Shown: in pieces, positions 8,412-21,108 of the stretch | Layout: every line of letters starts with the position of its first letter | Numbering within the stretch: the first letter of the stretch is position 1 | Assembly (NCBI GenBank): GCA_001942415.1 | Contig: MKJX01000195.1 | Coordinates: 1-64,000 of the forward strand | Length of the DNA: 64,000 nt | Direction: 5' to 3' | DNA from: Pseudonocardia sp. CNS-139 | Lineage (GTDB): Bacteria; Actinomycetota; Actinomycetes; Mycobacteriales; Pseudonocardiaceae | Notes under the pieces: model-generated | Database searches by the model: none | The model's input: the letters and a program-made list of their open reading frames with translations, nothing else | What the model was told of the DNA's origin: nothing | Translations under genes and position numbers: made by a program

Positions 8412-10582
8412 TGGCCGGGTCAGTCGCGGGTGCGCTGCTCGCCGAGTCCCGCCGCAAGCCCGGGCGTGTGCTGCTCACCGGCCTCGCCGTCACCGTCGCC
8501 GCGGTGTTCGCCGCGGGATCGTTCCTGCTGGGCGAGACGCTGCGCGGGTTCGTCACGGCGACGGCCGAGCAGACGCCGGCCGCGGCAGCAGCCGTCGTCG
8601 ACGTCCCGCGGCTGGACGGTGACCCGCCGCCCGGCCTGGTCGGCGAGCTGGCCGCGGTGCCGGGCGTCGCCGACGCCGCCGGGCTGTGGACGGCCTACCC
8701 GAGCGTCGGCTCGACCGGCGCCGGCACCGTCTGGTGGCTGACCTCGGACCCGATGGGCGGGCCGCTCACCCGGCTCGGCCCGCCGTCGCAGGGCCGGTTG
8801 CCGGCCACGCCCGACGAGGTGGCCGTCGGCGAGACCACGGCCAACCGCGCGGGCCTCGCGCCCGGCGCGACCGTCACGCTCGGCGCCGACTCGGGGCTGC
8901 CGCGCACGCTCACCGTCACCGGGGTCGTCCCGGTCGGCGACGGGCGGCTCAACACGCTCGTCGCGTTCCCGGAGACGGTCGCCGAGCGCGGTGGCGGGCT
9001 GTTCCAGGTGGACCTCGCCGCCGCGCCGGGCGTCGACCCGGCGGTGCTCGTGGAGCGGGTCGCCGCCGCGCTGGGTGTCCCGGACGCCGTGCGCACCGGC
9101 GACGAGCAGCGGGCCGCTGAGCTCGCGGACGCGTCCGCGTCGGTGACCGGCGTGCTCGTCGCGGTGGGGGTGTTCGCCGGGCTCGCGCTGGTCGCGGCCG
9201 CGGTGGTCGTCGGCTCGACGTTCCGGATCGTGCTCACCCAGCGGCGCACCCAGCTCGCGCTGCTGCGCTGCGTGGGCGCCGGGCGGCGGCAGATCGTCCG
9301 GGCGGTGCTGGCCGAGGCCGCGGTCACCGGGGTGGTCGCGGGCGGGCTCGGCATCGGTGTCGCGGTGCTCGGCGGGTACGGGCTGCTCGCGGCGCTCGCC
9401 GCCACCGGGACGCCCGGCGTGCCCCCGCTGGTCGTGCCCCCGGGCGCGCTGCTCGGCGTGCTCGTCGTGGCCGTGCTCGCGACGGTGGTGGCCGCGGTCG
9501 GGCCCGCGCTGGCCGCGTCGCGCATCCCGCCGGTCCCGCGCTCGGCGCCGCCGGTGCGACCGACGCGGGTGCGCCCCGGGCCGCGGGGCGGCTCGCCGGC
9601 GCGCGGTGCTGGCCGCCGTCGCGGCCGCGTCGCCGTGCTCGCCGCGGCCAGGCGGCGTCGCCGGAGCTCGCGATGGCGGCCTCGCGGCGTCCGGGGTGCT
9701 CGGGTTCGCCGGGCTCGTGGTGGCCGGTCCGGTGCTGGTGCGCGGGATGGTGGCGGTGGTCGGGTCGGCGATCGCCGCGGTCGGCGGCGGGCCCGGGCGG
9801 CTCGCCGCGGCGAACGCGGCCCAGGTGCCGCGCCGGACCGCGGCCGCCGTCTCCGTGCTGGCGCTGGGCGTTGGGCTGACGTCCGCGCTGCTCGTCGGCG
9901 TCGAGTCGACCCGGATCGGGGCCGAGCAGAGCATCGCCGAGCAGTTCCCGACGGAGATCGTCGCGATCCTGCCCGACCCCGTCGCGGCGGCGGGCCTCGC
10001 GTCCGCGCTCGCCGCCGACCCGCGGCTCGTCGTGCGCGCCGACGGTCAGATCGTGCTGGTCGACCCGGCCGCCGGCGTGCCGGACGCGGTCGCCCGCACG
10101 GCCGTCGAGGCGGCCGCAGCCGGCCGGGACGGCGTGCTCGTCCAGTACGCGGGGGACGCGCGGGCGCAGCTGGAGTCGACGCTGGGCATCGCGCAGGCGA
10201 TCGGGTTCGGGCTCGTCGGGATGACGGCGCTGGTCGCGGTGGTCGCGTCGGCGTGACGCTGACCCTGTCCGTGACCGAGCGGGTCCGCGAGACCGGCCTG
10301 CTGCGCGCGCTCGGCCTCTCCCGCGGCGGCGTGCGCGCGATGGTGGCGTGGGAGGCGGCGCTCGGCGGGATCGGTGCGGCCGTGGTCGGCACGGCCATCG
10401 GGGCCGGCTACGGGATGCTCGGCGTGCAGGTGCTGGGAGTCGGGCCGAGCGGACCCGTGGTCCCGTTCGTGCAGCTCGGAGCGCTGGTCGTCGGGGTGGT
10501 CGGGGTGGCCGTGCTGGCGGCGACCGCCCCGGCCGCGCGGGCCGGGCGGGTCACCCCGATGCGCGCGCTGCAGGAGGCGTGA
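8411..10582 (+). CDS. Second FtsX-like ABC permease (frameshifted)
   Basis: A permease of about 725 residues after repair. It has an N-terminal helix ([18 protein letters not shown]), a large extracytoplasmic MacB-type domain to about residue 245, three helices with the FtsX core ([16 protein letters not shown]), a second half with another domain, and a final core ending MRALQEA. The second FtsX core is visible in [16 protein letters not shown]. Frames break around 9590-9660 (probably more than one indel) and near 10252 (one missing base). The ATG overlaps the preceding ATPase stop. The duplicated 2 x 4-helix plan is typical of exporters for antimicrobial or surface molecules. Confidence 0.85.
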   Translation: MAGSVAGALLAESRRKPGRVLLTGLAVTVAAVFAAGSFLLGETLRGFVTATAEQTPAAAAAVVDVPRLDGDPPPGLVGELAAVPGVADAAGLWTAYPSVGSTGAGTVWWLTSDPMGGPLTRLGPPSQGRLPATPDEVAVGETTANRAGLAPGATVTLGADSGLPRTLTVTGVVPVGDGRLNTLVAFPETVAERGGGLFQVDLAAAPGVDPAVLVERVAAALGVPDAVRTGDEQRAAELADASASVTGVLVAVGVFAGLALVAAAVVVGSTFRIVLTQRRTQLALLRCVGAGRRQIVRAVLAEAAVTGVVAGGLGIGVAVLGGYGLLAALAATGTPGVPPLVVPPGALLGVLVVAVLATVVAAVGPALAASRIPPVPRSAPPVRPTRVRPGPRGGSPARGAGRRRGRVAVLAAARRRRRSSRWRPRGVRGARVRRARGGRSGAGARDGGGGRVGDRRGRRRARAARRGERGPGAAPDRGRRLRAGAGRWADVRAARRRRVDPDRGRAEHRRAVPDGDRRDPARPRRGGGPRVRARRRPAARRARRRSDRAGRPGRRRAGRGRPHGRRGGRSRPGRRARPVRGGRAGAAGVDAGHRAGDRVRARRDDGAGRGGRVGVTLTLSVTERVRETGLLRALGLSRGGVRAMVAWEAALGGIGAAVVGTAIGAGYGMLGVQVLGVGPSGPVVPFVQLGALVVGVVGVAVLAATAPAARAGRVTPMRALQEA

Positions 10583-10585
10583 GGC

Positions 10586-11133
10586 TCAGTCGACGAGGGC
10601 GTCCAGGTCGAGCTCCAGGGGGAATGGCTCCGTGGTGGTGAACGTGCCGGTCACGACGGCGTCGTCGATGCGCAGCGAGGCGGGGTCGGTGTCGAGGACC
10701 CAGTAGTGCGGGATGCCGGCCTCGGCGTACTCGCCACGCTTGTGGACCAGGTCGGTGCGGTGCGAGCCGGGCATGAGGATCTCGACGAGGAGCAGTACCT
10801 CGGACGCCCGCACGACCCCGCCCTCCCGCCGGGTACGGAGCCGCGCAGCGTGGTCCACGACGATCAGGTCGGGTCGACGGACCGTGCCGGGTGCATCGGG
10901 CGGGGCGAGCTGGAGTTCGACGTCCAGCGCGGGGAGGACCTGGGCGCCCGCCGGCAGCTGGTAGTGGAGCTGCACGCCCAGCTCCATCAACGCGTGAGCG
11001 TGGTCCCCCGTGGCGTCGGGGACATGAGGAGCCTGCCCTCGACCAGCTCGCTGTAGCCGGGCTCGATCTCCCCGATCGCGAGGTACTCGGCCACGGTCAG
11101 CAGATGCAGCGGCGCGACCGGCCGGATCGGCAT
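10586..11133 (-). CDS. Uma2 family (DUF820) restriction-endonuclease-fold protein (frameshifted)
   Basis: After adding one base near 11017 the gene encodes 182 residues starting MPIRPVAPLHLLTVAEYL. Uma2 features are visible: the N-terminal LVEGRLLMSP, the core RRPDLIVVDH (active-site Asp), LLLVEILMPGSHRTDLVHKR (Glu and Lys of the PD-(D/E)xK fold) and IPHYWVLDTD. Uma2 proteins are abundant in actinobacteria and cyanobacteria; their substrate and role are poorly known, and nuclease activity is inferred from the fold. It ends three bases after the exporter operon on the opposite strand (convergent). Confidence 0.85.
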
Positions 11134-11191
11134 TCAGGCACCTCCCTGTCGGTGGCGACTCTCGCAGCCGCCACGACAGGGAAGGAGAAGC

Positions 11192-11647
11192 TCAGCCCTC
11201 GGCCGGCTCCAGCACGAACACGGGGATCTGGCGGGTGGTCTTGGTCTGGTACTCGGCGTAGGGCGGGTAGGCGGCGACGGCGCGCTCCCACCAGACCGCC
11301 TTCTCGTCGCCCAGGACCTCGCGGGCGACGTAGTCCTTCGTGACGGTCCCGTCCTGCAGCTCGACCTTCGGGTCGGCCGTGACGTTGTGGTACCAGACGG
11401 GGTGCTTGGGGGCGCCACCCAGCGACGCGACGATCGCGTAGACGCCCTCGTGCTCCACGCGCATGAGCGGCACCTTGCGCAGCTTGCCGCTCTTCGCGCC
11501 GCGGGTCGTCAGGAGGATGACCGCCATCCCGTTGACGCCGACGCTGTCGGTCGTGCCCGTCTCGAAGATCTTTTCGGTCTGTTCGCGGACCCAGCCCGTC
11601 GGGCTCAGCTCGTACTCACCTTGAAGCGGCATGCTCGGCTTGAACAT
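11192..11647 (-). CDS. Deazaflavin (F420)-dependent nitroreductase-family protein
   Basis: An intact 151-residue protein of the Ddn/FDOR split-barrel family. Recognisable parts are [20 protein letters not shown], the [19 protein letters not shown] block and the end [16 protein letters not shown]. Family members bind the deazaflavin F420 and reduce diverse substrates in actinobacteria; the substrate here is unknown. The start ATG at 11647 has GGAGG upstream. It is divergent from the thiD riboswitch. Confidence 0.9.
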   Translation of the reverse strand: MFKPSMPLQGEYELSPTGWVREQTEKIFETGTTDSVGVNGMAVILLTTRGAKSGKLRKVPLMRVEHEGVYAIVASLGGAPKHPVWYHNVTADPKVELQDGTVTKDYVAREVLGDEKAVWWERAVAAYPPYAEYQTKTTRQIPVFVLEPAEG

Positions 11648-11719
11648 CACAACCTCCGGCGATCTTCCCCGCCGCCGCCCTGGCGTGGCCGACGTCGCCC
11701 GGGTTACCGTGAGCTGAAC

Positions 11720-11803
11720 GCGGGAGCTCGCAGCGAGCGGGCTGAGAGGGCGGCTGGCGCCGCCGACCGCAGGAACCTGTCCGGGTAATGCCGGCGTAGG
11801 GAG
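11720..11803 (+). promoter_or_regulatory. TPP riboswitch upstream of thiD
   Basis: The conserved thi-box elements are present in order: the P1/P2 start CGGGAGCTCG, the pyrimidine-binding CTGAGAGGG, the helix with GCCGACCGCAGGAACCTG, and the GGGTAATGCCGGCGTAGGGA block. The last element runs into the ribosome site just before the thiD ATG at 11809. TPP binding would therefore be expected to block translation initiation, the usual actinobacterial mode. Confidence 0.93.
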
Positions 11804-11808
11804 GCGAC

Positions 11809-12664
11809 ATGGCGCAGCCGACCGTGGGCACCACTCCGCCCCGGGTCCTGACGATCGCGGGCACCGACTCCGGCGGCGCGCCGGGGTGGCCGCGGACCTG
11901 CGGGCGATGGAGGCGTGCGGGGTGCACGGCTGCGTGGCCGTCACGGCCGTCACCGTGCAGAACTCGGTGGGCGTCACCGGGGTGCACCCGATCCCGCCGG
12001 AGACGGTCGCGGCGCAGATCGAGTCGGTCGCCACCGACATCGGCCTGGACGCCGCCAAGACCGGCATGCTGGCCAGCACCGCGATCATCACGGCGATCGT
12101 GGGCGCTGCGACCGGGTCGGCATCGGCGGGGACGGCCCCACGCCGTTCGTCGTCGACCCGGTGGCGGCGTCGATGCACGGCGACCCGCTGCTCGCCGCCG
12201 ACGCGCTCGACGCCTACCGCGGCCTGCTCTTCCCGCGTGCCACGCTGATCACGCCCAACCTGGACGAGGTCCGGCTGCTGGCCGGGATCGACGTGCACGA
12301 CCGTGCGGGGCAGTACGACGCGGCCAAGGTGATGCACGGCTACGGCCCGAAGTACGTGCTGGTCAAGGGCGGTCACCTGCGCGAGGACACCGACGAGTGC
12401 GTCGACCTGCTCTTCGACGGCCACGCGTTCACCGAGCTTCCCGGCCCGCGGTTCTCCACGGGCAACACGCACGGCGGCGGCGACAACATGGCCTCGGCCG
12501 TGGCGGCCGGGCTGGCGCGCGGGATGTCGGTGCCGGACGCCGTCGCGTTCGCGAAGCGCTACATCGTGGCGGCGGTCCGGCACTCGTACCCGCTCGGCGC
12601 GGGGCACGGGCCGGTCTCGCCGCTCTGGGCGGTGCGCCCCTGGTGGGAGGACCCCACCGGCTGA
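11809..12664 (+). CDS. thiD: Hydroxymethylpyrimidine/phosphomethylpyrimidine kinase (frameshifted)
   Basis: Phosphorylates HMP and HMP-P in the pyrimidine branch of thiamine synthesis. It starts at the ATG at 11809 ([20 protein letters not shown]). Family motifs are the substrate loop [39 protein letters not shown] and the C-terminal anion-hole region [11 protein letters not shown], where an STHGTGC-like loop is usual. One base is missing near 11878 (the GGCGGC run) and one near 12112; with both added the protein is 285 residues. Control is by the TPP riboswitch directly upstream. The essential-type pathway and clean repair argue for sequence error, not a pseudogene. Confidence 0.92.
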
Positions 12665-12708
12665 TCTCCCGGCCGTCGGCCGGTGAGCACGACCGAAGAA
12701 CGAGAAAC

Positions 12709-14347
<1,639 letters not shown>

Positions 14348-14351
14348 CCGA

Positions 14352-14406
14352 TTGCAGCAAAGCCACCCTCACGCCGTCCCGCTGCATGGGGGTGGCTTTG
14401 CTGCAA
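14352..14406. repeat. 55-bp palindromic repeat, copy 2
   Basis: The left arm is identical to copy 1. The right arm has a single change that turns one A-T pair into a G-T (G-U in RNA) wobble, so the 20-bp stem is kept. The loop differs from copy 1 in one base. It lies four bases after the thiC stop and before a gene read in the same direction. Confidence 0.9.
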
Positions 14407-14491
14407 CAGGGGGCGCCCGGGGCGGGAGAGCAGTCCGCCTCACGGAACTACCAGGGCCGATTCCCTCCACCGGGGACTAGGCTCTCCTCTG

Positions 14492-16746
14492 ATGAGCATC
14501 ATGGGCACACGTGTGGTCCGCACCGAGGACCCGGTGTTTCTCACCCGGGGCGCGACCTACACCGACGACCTCACCGACGAGCGCCTCACCGGAGCTCTCC
14601 ACCTCACGTTCGTGCGCTCCCCGCTCGCGCACGCGCGCATCACCTCCATCGACGCCGAGGCCGCCCGCAACGCGCCCGGTGTCGTCGCCGTCGTCACGGG
14701 GGCGGAGCTGGGCATCGCCCCGAAGCTGCTGTTCGGCGGCGCGCCGCGCACGATGGCGCGCCCGTTCCTCGCCGTGGACAAGGTGCGGTTCGTCGGGGAG
14801 CCGGTCGCGGCCGTGCTCACCGAGGAGCAGTACCAGGGCCAGGACGCGGCCGACCTCGTCGAGGTCGACTACGACCCGCTCCCCGCGGTGGTCGACCTGC
14901 ACGCGTCGCTGTCGGAGAGGTGCTCCTCTTCGAGGACGCCGGTACCAACCTCGCGGGCGGCTACGGCAACAGCGACGCGTTCGACGAGCACCTCTTCGAC
15001 GACTGCGCCGTGGTCGTCACCCACGACATCGTCAACCAGCGGGTGGCCGCGTGCTCCCTGGAGACGCGCGCCGCGTCCGCGGTGTGGGGCGACGACGGGC
15101 GGCTGACGATCTGGTGCTCCAACCAGAACGCGCAGGGCACCCGCAACGAGATCGCCGGCTGGCTCGGGGTGGAGCCCGAGACGGTCCACCTCATCACCCC
15201 CGACGTCGGCGGCGGCTTCGGCGCGAAGATCGGCGCGGACCCGGAGTTCGCCGTGGTCGGGTGGCTCGCGAAGCACACCGGCCGGCCCGTCCGCTGGGCG
15301 GAGTCCCGGTCGGAGAACATGACCGGGATGATGCAGGGCCGCGCCCAGCTGCAGACGCTCACGATCGGCGGCGACCGCGAGGGCCACGTGCTCGCCTACC
15401 GGCTCGACGTGCTCGCGGACGCGGGCGCCTACCCGCGGGCCGGGGTGTTCCTCCCGTTCTTCACCCGGCAGATGGCGCCGGGCGTCTACGACATCCCGAA
15501 GGTCGAGTCGCGGACGCGCTCGGTCGTCACCAACACGACGTCCATCGGCGCGTACCGGGGCGCCGGCCGCCCGGAGGCGACGGCCGCGATCGAGCGGGCG
15601 ATGGACCTCTTCGCCGCCGAGATCGGCATGGACCCCGCCGAGGTGCGCCGGCGCAACGTGATCGCGCCGGACAAGTTCCCGTTCACCACCAAGGGCGGCG
15701 CGGTCTACGACAGCGGCGAGTACGCCAAGGCCATCGACCGGGTGCTGGCGGCCGCGGCTACGCCGAGCTGCGGGCCGAGCAGGCCGCCCGCCGCGCGCGC
15801 GGCGACGTGGTGCAGATGGGCATCGGCGTCTCGTCGTACGTGGAGATCACCGGCGGCGGCGCGTTCGCCGAGGACGCGTCCGTCGAGGTGCACGCGGACG
15901 GCACGGTCACGGTCTTCACGGGCACGTCCCCGCACGGGCAGGGCCACGCGACGGCGTGGGCGATGCTCGCGAGCGAGCACCTGGGCATCCCGATCGACAA
16001 GATCACGGTGCTGCACGGCGACACCGACCTCGTCCCGCGCGGTGGCGGCACGATGGGCTCGCGCACCTCCAGACCGGCGGTGTGGCCGTCTACAAGGCGG
16101 CCGGCGAGCTGGCCGAGCTGGCCAAGCAGCGGGCCGCCGACCTGCTGGAGGCGAGCGTCGACGACCTGGAGGTCGCGGACGGGCGCGTCGGCGTGCGCGG
16201 CACCGACACCGGCGTGTCGCTGGCCGACCTCGCGGCACGCGAACAGCTCAAGGTCGAGACCGTCTTCGACAGCGGCGCGGCGAGCTTCCCGTTCGGCGCG
16301 CACGTCGCGGTGGTCGAGGTGGACGTCGAGTCCGGCAAGGCCGTGGTCGACCGGATCGTCACGGTCGACGACGCCGGCCCGGTGCTCAACCCGCTGCTGG
16401 CCGAGGGCCAGCGCCACGGCGGCATCGCGCAGGGCATCGCGCAGGCGCTCTTCGAGGAGGTCGTCTACGACGAGGACGGCAACCCGCTGACCGCCACGTT
16501 CGCCGACTACGGGTTCCCGTCGGCGGCGGAGCTGCCCAGCTTCACGCTGGTGGACATGGAGACGCCCACGCCGCTCAACCCGCTCGGGGCCAAGGGCATC
16601 GGCGAGGCCGGGACCATCGGCGCCACGCCGGCGGTGCAGAGCGCGGTGGTCGACGCCGTCTCGCACCTGGGCGTGCGCCACATCGACATGCCGGCCACGC
16701 CCCTGCGGGTGTGGACCGCGATCCAGGCCGCCACGGAGGGCGCCAA

Positions 16747-16750
<4 letters not shown>
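14492..16750 (+). CDS. Molybdenum hydroxylase large subunit, form II CoxL-like (three frameshifts)
   Basis: The molybdopterin-binding catalytic subunit of a xanthine-oxidase-family enzyme. After adding one base near 14925, 15763 and 16064 it has 753 residues. The active-site loop reads AYRGAGR (about 15550-15570). That is the form II signature of CO-dehydrogenase-like proteins, not the AYxCSFR of true form I CO dehydrogenase. The catalytic Glu is in KGIGEAGTIG near the C-terminus, and MPT-binding segments [12 protein letters not shown] and GTSPHGQGHAT are present. Its substrate is unknown: form II enzymes include doubtful CO oxidisers and aldehyde or purine hydroxylases. It leads an L-S-M operon with overlapping stop/start codons. 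Confidence 0.9.
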
Positions 16751-17228
<478 letters not shown>

Positions 17229-17232
<4 letters not shown>

Positions 17233-18043
17233 TCCCGGTCGGTTTCGAGTACGCCCGGCCCGACTCGGTCGACGCCGCGCTCGCGCTGCTCGCGGAGCAC
17301 GGCGAGGACGCCGTGGTGCTCGCCGGCGGCCACTCGCTGCTGCCCGTCATGAAGCTGCGGCTCGCGGCGCCGGAGCTGGTGATCGACATCGGCAAGCTCG
17401 CCGAGCTGCAGTACGTGCGGGTCGAGGGCGAGGAGATCGCGATCGGGGCGGGCACCCGGCACCGCACGCTGGAGGCCTCGGAGGTGCTCGCGGCCGAGTG
17501 CCCGCTGCTCGCGGCCGTGGCGCACTCCGTCGGCGACCCGCAGGTGCGCCACCGCGGCACGCTCGGCGGCTCGCTCGCGCACGCCGACCCCGCCTCCGAC
17601 CTCCCGGCGGGCGTGCTCGCCCTCGGCGGCACGGTGGTGCTGCGCAGCCCGCGCGGGGAGCGGCGGGTGCCGGTCACCGAGTTCTACACGGGCGTGTTCT
17701 CCACGGTGAAGGAGCCGGACGAGCTGGTCGTCGAGGTCCGGGTGCCGCGCACCGGCACGGCCGGGTGGGCCTACGAGAAGTTCACCCGCCGCGCATCGAC
17801 TGGGCCATCGTCGCGGTGGCCGTGGTCGACGGCCGGGTCGGGCTCGTCAACATGGGGCCGACCCCGCTGCGGGCCGGGCAGACCGAGGCCGCGCTCGCGC
17901 GCGGCGCCTCGATCGAGGAGGCCGCGGCGCTCGCCGACCGGGACACCGAGCCCCCCACGGACCTCGCGGGGACCGCGGAGTACCGTCGCCACCTCGCCCG
18001 GGTGCTCACCCGGCGGGCGTTGACGGCTGCCGCGGGAGGCTGA
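17229..18043 (+). CDS. Molybdenum hydroxylase FAD-binding subunit (frameshifted)
   Basis: The CoxM/XdhB-type flavoprotein subunit, starting with the GTG at 17229 by overlap with the small subunit. FAD-binding motifs are VLAGGHSLLPVMKLRL and the RHRGTLGGSLAHADPASD block. One base is missing near 17792 (the TRRA-IDWAIV junction); repaired length is 271 residues. No maturation factors (CoxD, CoxE, XdhC-like) follow it in this window. Confidence 0.92.
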
Positions 18044-18110
18044 CGCCCGACCGGGCACAGTTTCCCGGCGCGTCGGCATGGACCGGGGCGGCCGGGGGAA
18101 CGATGGCCGC

Positions 18111-19160
18111 ATGGGAGTTCTCGAACCGGCCGAGACGAGCGCCACTTCGCGCCTCGTGGCCGGCCGGTACGAGATCGGCCCCGTGATCGGCGCCGGGTCG
18201 TCCGCCGAGGTGCACCGGGCCCGTGACCTGCGGTCCGGCGCCGAGGTGGCGCTCAAGTGGTTCCGGGTCGGCGCCTCCGCCTACGACCTGCGCCAGCAGC
18301 GTTGCGAGATGGAGGCGCTGTCCCGGCTCGACCACCCGGGGCTGGTGGAGCTGCTCGACGGCGGCCACGCCGACGGGCGCGCGTTCGTCGTCACGGACCT
18401 GGTCGAGGGCCCGACGCTCGCCGAGCGGATCTCCGGCGGGCGGCTCGCCCCCGGCGCGGTCCGCAGGCTCGGGGCCCAGCTCGCCGAGGCGCTGGCACAC
18501 GTCCACTCGGCGGGGATCGTGCACCGCGACGTCAAGCCCGCCAACGTGCTGCTCGGTGGCTGGCGCGGCGAGCGCTGGGACGGCGTGCGGCCGCGGCTGG
18601 CCGACTTCGGCATCTCCCGCACGCTGGAGACGACCACCGTCACCGCGGACGGGTGCGTGGTCGGCACCGCCGCCTACCTCGCGCCGGAGCAGGTGCGGGG
18701 CGAGCCGGTCGGGCCGCCCGCCGACGTCTACGCGCTGGGGCTGGTGCTGCTGGAGGCCGTCACCGGGCAGCGCGAGTTCCCCGGCCAGGCCGTCGAGTCG
18801 GCCACGGCCCGGCTGCACCGTTCGCCGGTGGTGCCGGACGGGCTGCCGGGCGGGCTCGGCACCGTGCTCACCGCGATGACCAGGGACGACCCGCAGCACC
18901 GGCCGTCCGCGGCCGCGGTCGCCACGGCGTTCGCCGCGGACCCGGGCTCGGCCGCCGCGCACCTGCGGCCCGCCGGGCTCGCCGCGGTTCCCCAACGGCG
19001 CAGGGGACGCCACCGGCTGCGCGCGATGGGCCGCATGCCGGGTGCGTTCCGGCTGGCGATGGTCGCGCTGACGGCCGTGCTTGCGCTGCTCTCGGGGTCG
19101 GCGGCGCCCGCCGACGCCCCGGCCGCGACGACCACCGCCGCCGAGGTCACGCCGCAGTAG
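18111..19160 (+). CDS. Ser/Thr protein kinase, PknB-like, with C-terminal membrane anchor
   Basis: An intact 349-residue eukaryotic-type kinase. It has the glycine loop (VIGAGSSAEVHRARD), catalytic Lys in VALKWF, the HRDVKPANVLL catalytic loop, ADFGISRTL metal motif, and APE region YLAPEQVRG. A short basic linker (RRRGRHRLR) precedes one hydrophobic helix (LAMVALTAVLALLSG) near the C-terminus. Unlike PknA/B it has no PASTA domains; only about 20 residues lie beyond the helix. The ATG at 18111 is chosen over an in-frame ATG at 18078 because similarity begins at RYEIGPVIG. Its target is unknown. Confidence 0.92.
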   Translation: MGVLEPAETSATSRLVAGRYEIGPVIGAGSSAEVHRARDLRSGAEVALKWFRVGASAYDLRQQRCEMEALSRLDHPGLVELLDGGHADGRAFVVTDLVEGPTLAERISGGRLAPGAVRRLGAQLAEALAHVHSAGIVHRDVKPANVLLGGWRGERWDGVRPRLADFGISRTLETTTVTADGCVVGTAAYLAPEQVRGEPVGPPADVYALGLVLLEAVTGQREFPGQAVESATARLHRSPVVPDGLPGGLGTVLTAMTRDDPQHRPSAAAVATAFAADPGSAAAHLRPAGLAAVPQRRRGRHRLRAMGRMPGAFRLAMVALTAVLALLSGSAAPADAPAATTTAAEVTPQ

Positions 19161-19172
19161 CCCTGGCCTTCG

Positions 19173-19204
19173 CGCATACATACATGCGAGCATGTATGTA
19201 TGCG
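19173..19204. promoter_or_regulatory. 32-bp perfect palindrome: candidate TetR operator over the start codon
   Basis: Two perfect 14-bp arms (CGCATACATACATG and its complement CATGTATGTATGCG) are separated by CGAG. The right arm contains the ATG of the TetR gene at 19200. The alternating CATACATACAT pattern recalls known AcrR-type operators (TACATACAT...). A regulator bound here would block its own start and, by read-through, the MFS pump behind it. Confidence 0.8.
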
Positions 19205-19811
19205 GAGGACGGCGGCCGCCGCCGCGGCGACCCGGCGGGAGATCCTCGACGCGGCGCTGCTGGTGTTCGCCGCGCGCGGCTGGTCCGGCGCCACGCTGGA
19301 CGGCATCGCCCGGCGGGCCGGGCTCACCCGCGGCGCCGTCCACCACCACTTCCGCGACAAGGACGAGCTGCTCGGGGCCGTGCTGGCGGAGCAGTGGGCG
19401 CGCGTCGAACCGGCCGTGCTCGCCCCGCTGCACGCGGGCGGCCCGCCCGCGGCCCGGCTCGCCGGCTTCGTCGCGGGTTACCTGGAGCGGCTGCGCACCG
19501 ACCCGGCCTTCCGCGCCCTCGCGGTGGTGACCACCACCGTCGCGCCCCGGTCGGACGCGGCCGCCGGGCTCGACGGCAAGCGCGACGGGCTCGACGGGTG
19601 GCGCGCGGAGATCCGTGCGGTGCTCGCGGCGGCCGGCCCGCTCGCCGGCGGCCTCGACGTCGGGCACGGCGTCTTCCTCGTGATGAACCTGCTGGTCGGG
19701 GCCACCCTGACCGTTGTCACCCACCCCGCCGCGATGCCGGCCGGCGACGCCACGGGGACCGTCGCCGCCGCAGCCGTCGCGGGCCTGTTCCCCCCGGAGC
19801 CAACCCCATGA
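19200..19811 (+). CDS. TetR/AcrR family repressor
   Basis: An intact 203-residue regulator with the TetR N-terminal helix-turn-helix (REILDAALLVFAARGW, then IARRAGLTRGAVHHHFRDKD). The C-terminal region resembles the TetR_C of efflux repressors. No Shine-Dalgarno sequence is possible inside the palindrome that covers the start, so translation may be leaderless or start from a short leader. Its TGA overlaps the ATG of the MFS transporter gene (ATGA), so regulator and pump are one unit, a classic drug-efflux arrangement. Confidence 0.93.
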   Translation: MRRTAAAAAATRREILDAALLVFAARGWSGATLDGIARRAGLTRGAVHHHFRDKDELLGAVLAEQWARVEPAVLAPLHAGGPPAARLAGFVAGYLERLRTDPAFRALAVVTTTVAPRSDAAAGLDGKRDGLDGWRAEIRAVLAAAGPLAGGLDVGHGVFLVMNLLVGATLTVVTHPAAMPAGDATGTVAAAAVAGLFPPEPTP

Positions 19812-20995
19812 CCTCGCCCCCTGCCGCCCGGCCGACCCGGCCGGCGCCGCCGTGACCGTCGCCTGCGTGGCGCTCTTCACGGACATGCTCGTCTACGGGA
19901 TCGCGATCCCGGTCCTGCCGCTGCTCCCGGCCACGGTCGAGACGGGCCCGGCGGCCACCGGCGCGCTGTTCGCCGCCTACGCCGCGGCGATGATCGCGGT
20001 GACGCCGCCGGCCGGGCGCATGGTCGACCGGCGCGGGCCGCGGCTGCCGCTGCTCGTCGGACTGGTCGGGCTGGCCGGCGCGACCGTGCTGTTCTCGGTC
20101 GGCGGGCCGTTCTGGCTGCTGGTCGTGGCCCGGGTGCTGCAGGGCGTGGCGGCGGGCATGGCGTGGGTCGCGGGGCTGGCGTTGATCGCCGCCGTCGTCC
20201 CCTACGAGAGCCGCGGCCGTTTCCTCGGGCTGGCCATGAGCATGGTGTCGGTGGGGCTGCTGCTCGGCCCGCCGCTGGCCGGGGCGCTGGTCGAGACCCT
20301 GGGCACGCGGGCGCGTTCCTGCTGGCCGCGGGCCTGGCGCTGGCCGACGGCGTCCTGCGGCTGCTGCTCGTGCGCGGCCAGGAGCCGGCCGTCGACGACG
20401 ACCCGGCCGGCCCGTTGACCGTGCTGCGGGTGCCCGGCTCGTGGCCGGTGGTGGTCGCCGTGGCGCTGGGCGCGGGCACGCTGGCGTCGGTCGAGCCGGT
20501 GCTCCCGCTGCACGTCGCCGAGGGGTTCGGCATCGGGCCGCTCGGGCTCGGCCTGGTCTTCGCCGCGGCCGTGCTCACCGGGGCGCTGCTCAACCCGCTC
20601 GCCGGCGGCCTGGTCGGGCGGGTCGACGCCCGGCTGCTCGTCGCGGCCGGCGTGGTGACGTCCGCCGTCGCGCTCGCCGGGCTCGCCGCGGCTGCGGAGG
20701 TCTGGCACGTGTGGACCGCGATGGCGCTGCTCGGGGCGTCCGGCGCGTTCCTGCTCGCCCCGGCCACCACCCTGATCGGCGGACAGGGCATGGCCGCGCA
20801 GCCGCCGGCGCTCGGCGGCGCTACGCCCTGCTCAACCTGGCGTACGCGGGCGGGCTCACGCTCGGGCCGCTGCTGGCCGGCGGCGGCACCGGTCTGTTCG
20901 GGTTCGGCGGCGCGTTCTGGCTGCTCGCGGCGGTGGTGCTGGTCGCGGGCCTCCCGGGCATCCTGCGGTTGCCGCGGGGGCTCGGTTCGAGCTAG
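19808..20995 (+). CDS. MFS efflux transporter (three frameshifts)
   Basis: A major facilitator transporter with about 12 helices. The ATG at 19808 overlaps the tetR stop (MTSPPAARPTRPAP), followed by helix 1 (ALFTDMLVYGIAIPVLPLLP) and the loop-2/3 motif GRMVDRRGPRLPLLVG typical of drug exporters. One base each is missing near 19847, 20310 and 20820; with all three added the total is 396 residues and the frame is open throughout. Substrate is unknown; a toxic compound that also releases the TetR repressor is the usual case. Confidence 0.88.
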
Positions 20996-21069
20996 CCGAT
21001 CGACACCGGGTGGGCAGCCGAAACACCCGTTTCGTCCGGACAGCCGGACACCCGAATCTGGCGGCGGGC

Positions 21070-21108
21070 TTGACCCTGACGCTGCGTCAACCCTGCATGC
21101 TGGCCGTC
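21070..21108 (+). promoter_or_regulatory. MerR-type promoter with central operator, near-leaderless
   Basis: A -35-like TTGACC (21070-21075) and a -10-like CATGCT (21096-21101) are 20 bases apart, the long spacing typical of MerR-controlled promoters. Between them lies the dyad TGACGC-T-GCGTCA (21077-21089). Transcription would start close to the ATG at 21109, so the mRNA may be leaderless. Confidence 0.6.

Noticed and set aside
7253..10582. A single 1109-residue frame covering a permease end, an ATPase and a second permease
   Set aside because: It changes content three times. It is real coding only for parts of each permease and passes through the ATPase gene in the wrong frame, so it is an artefact of frameshifts.
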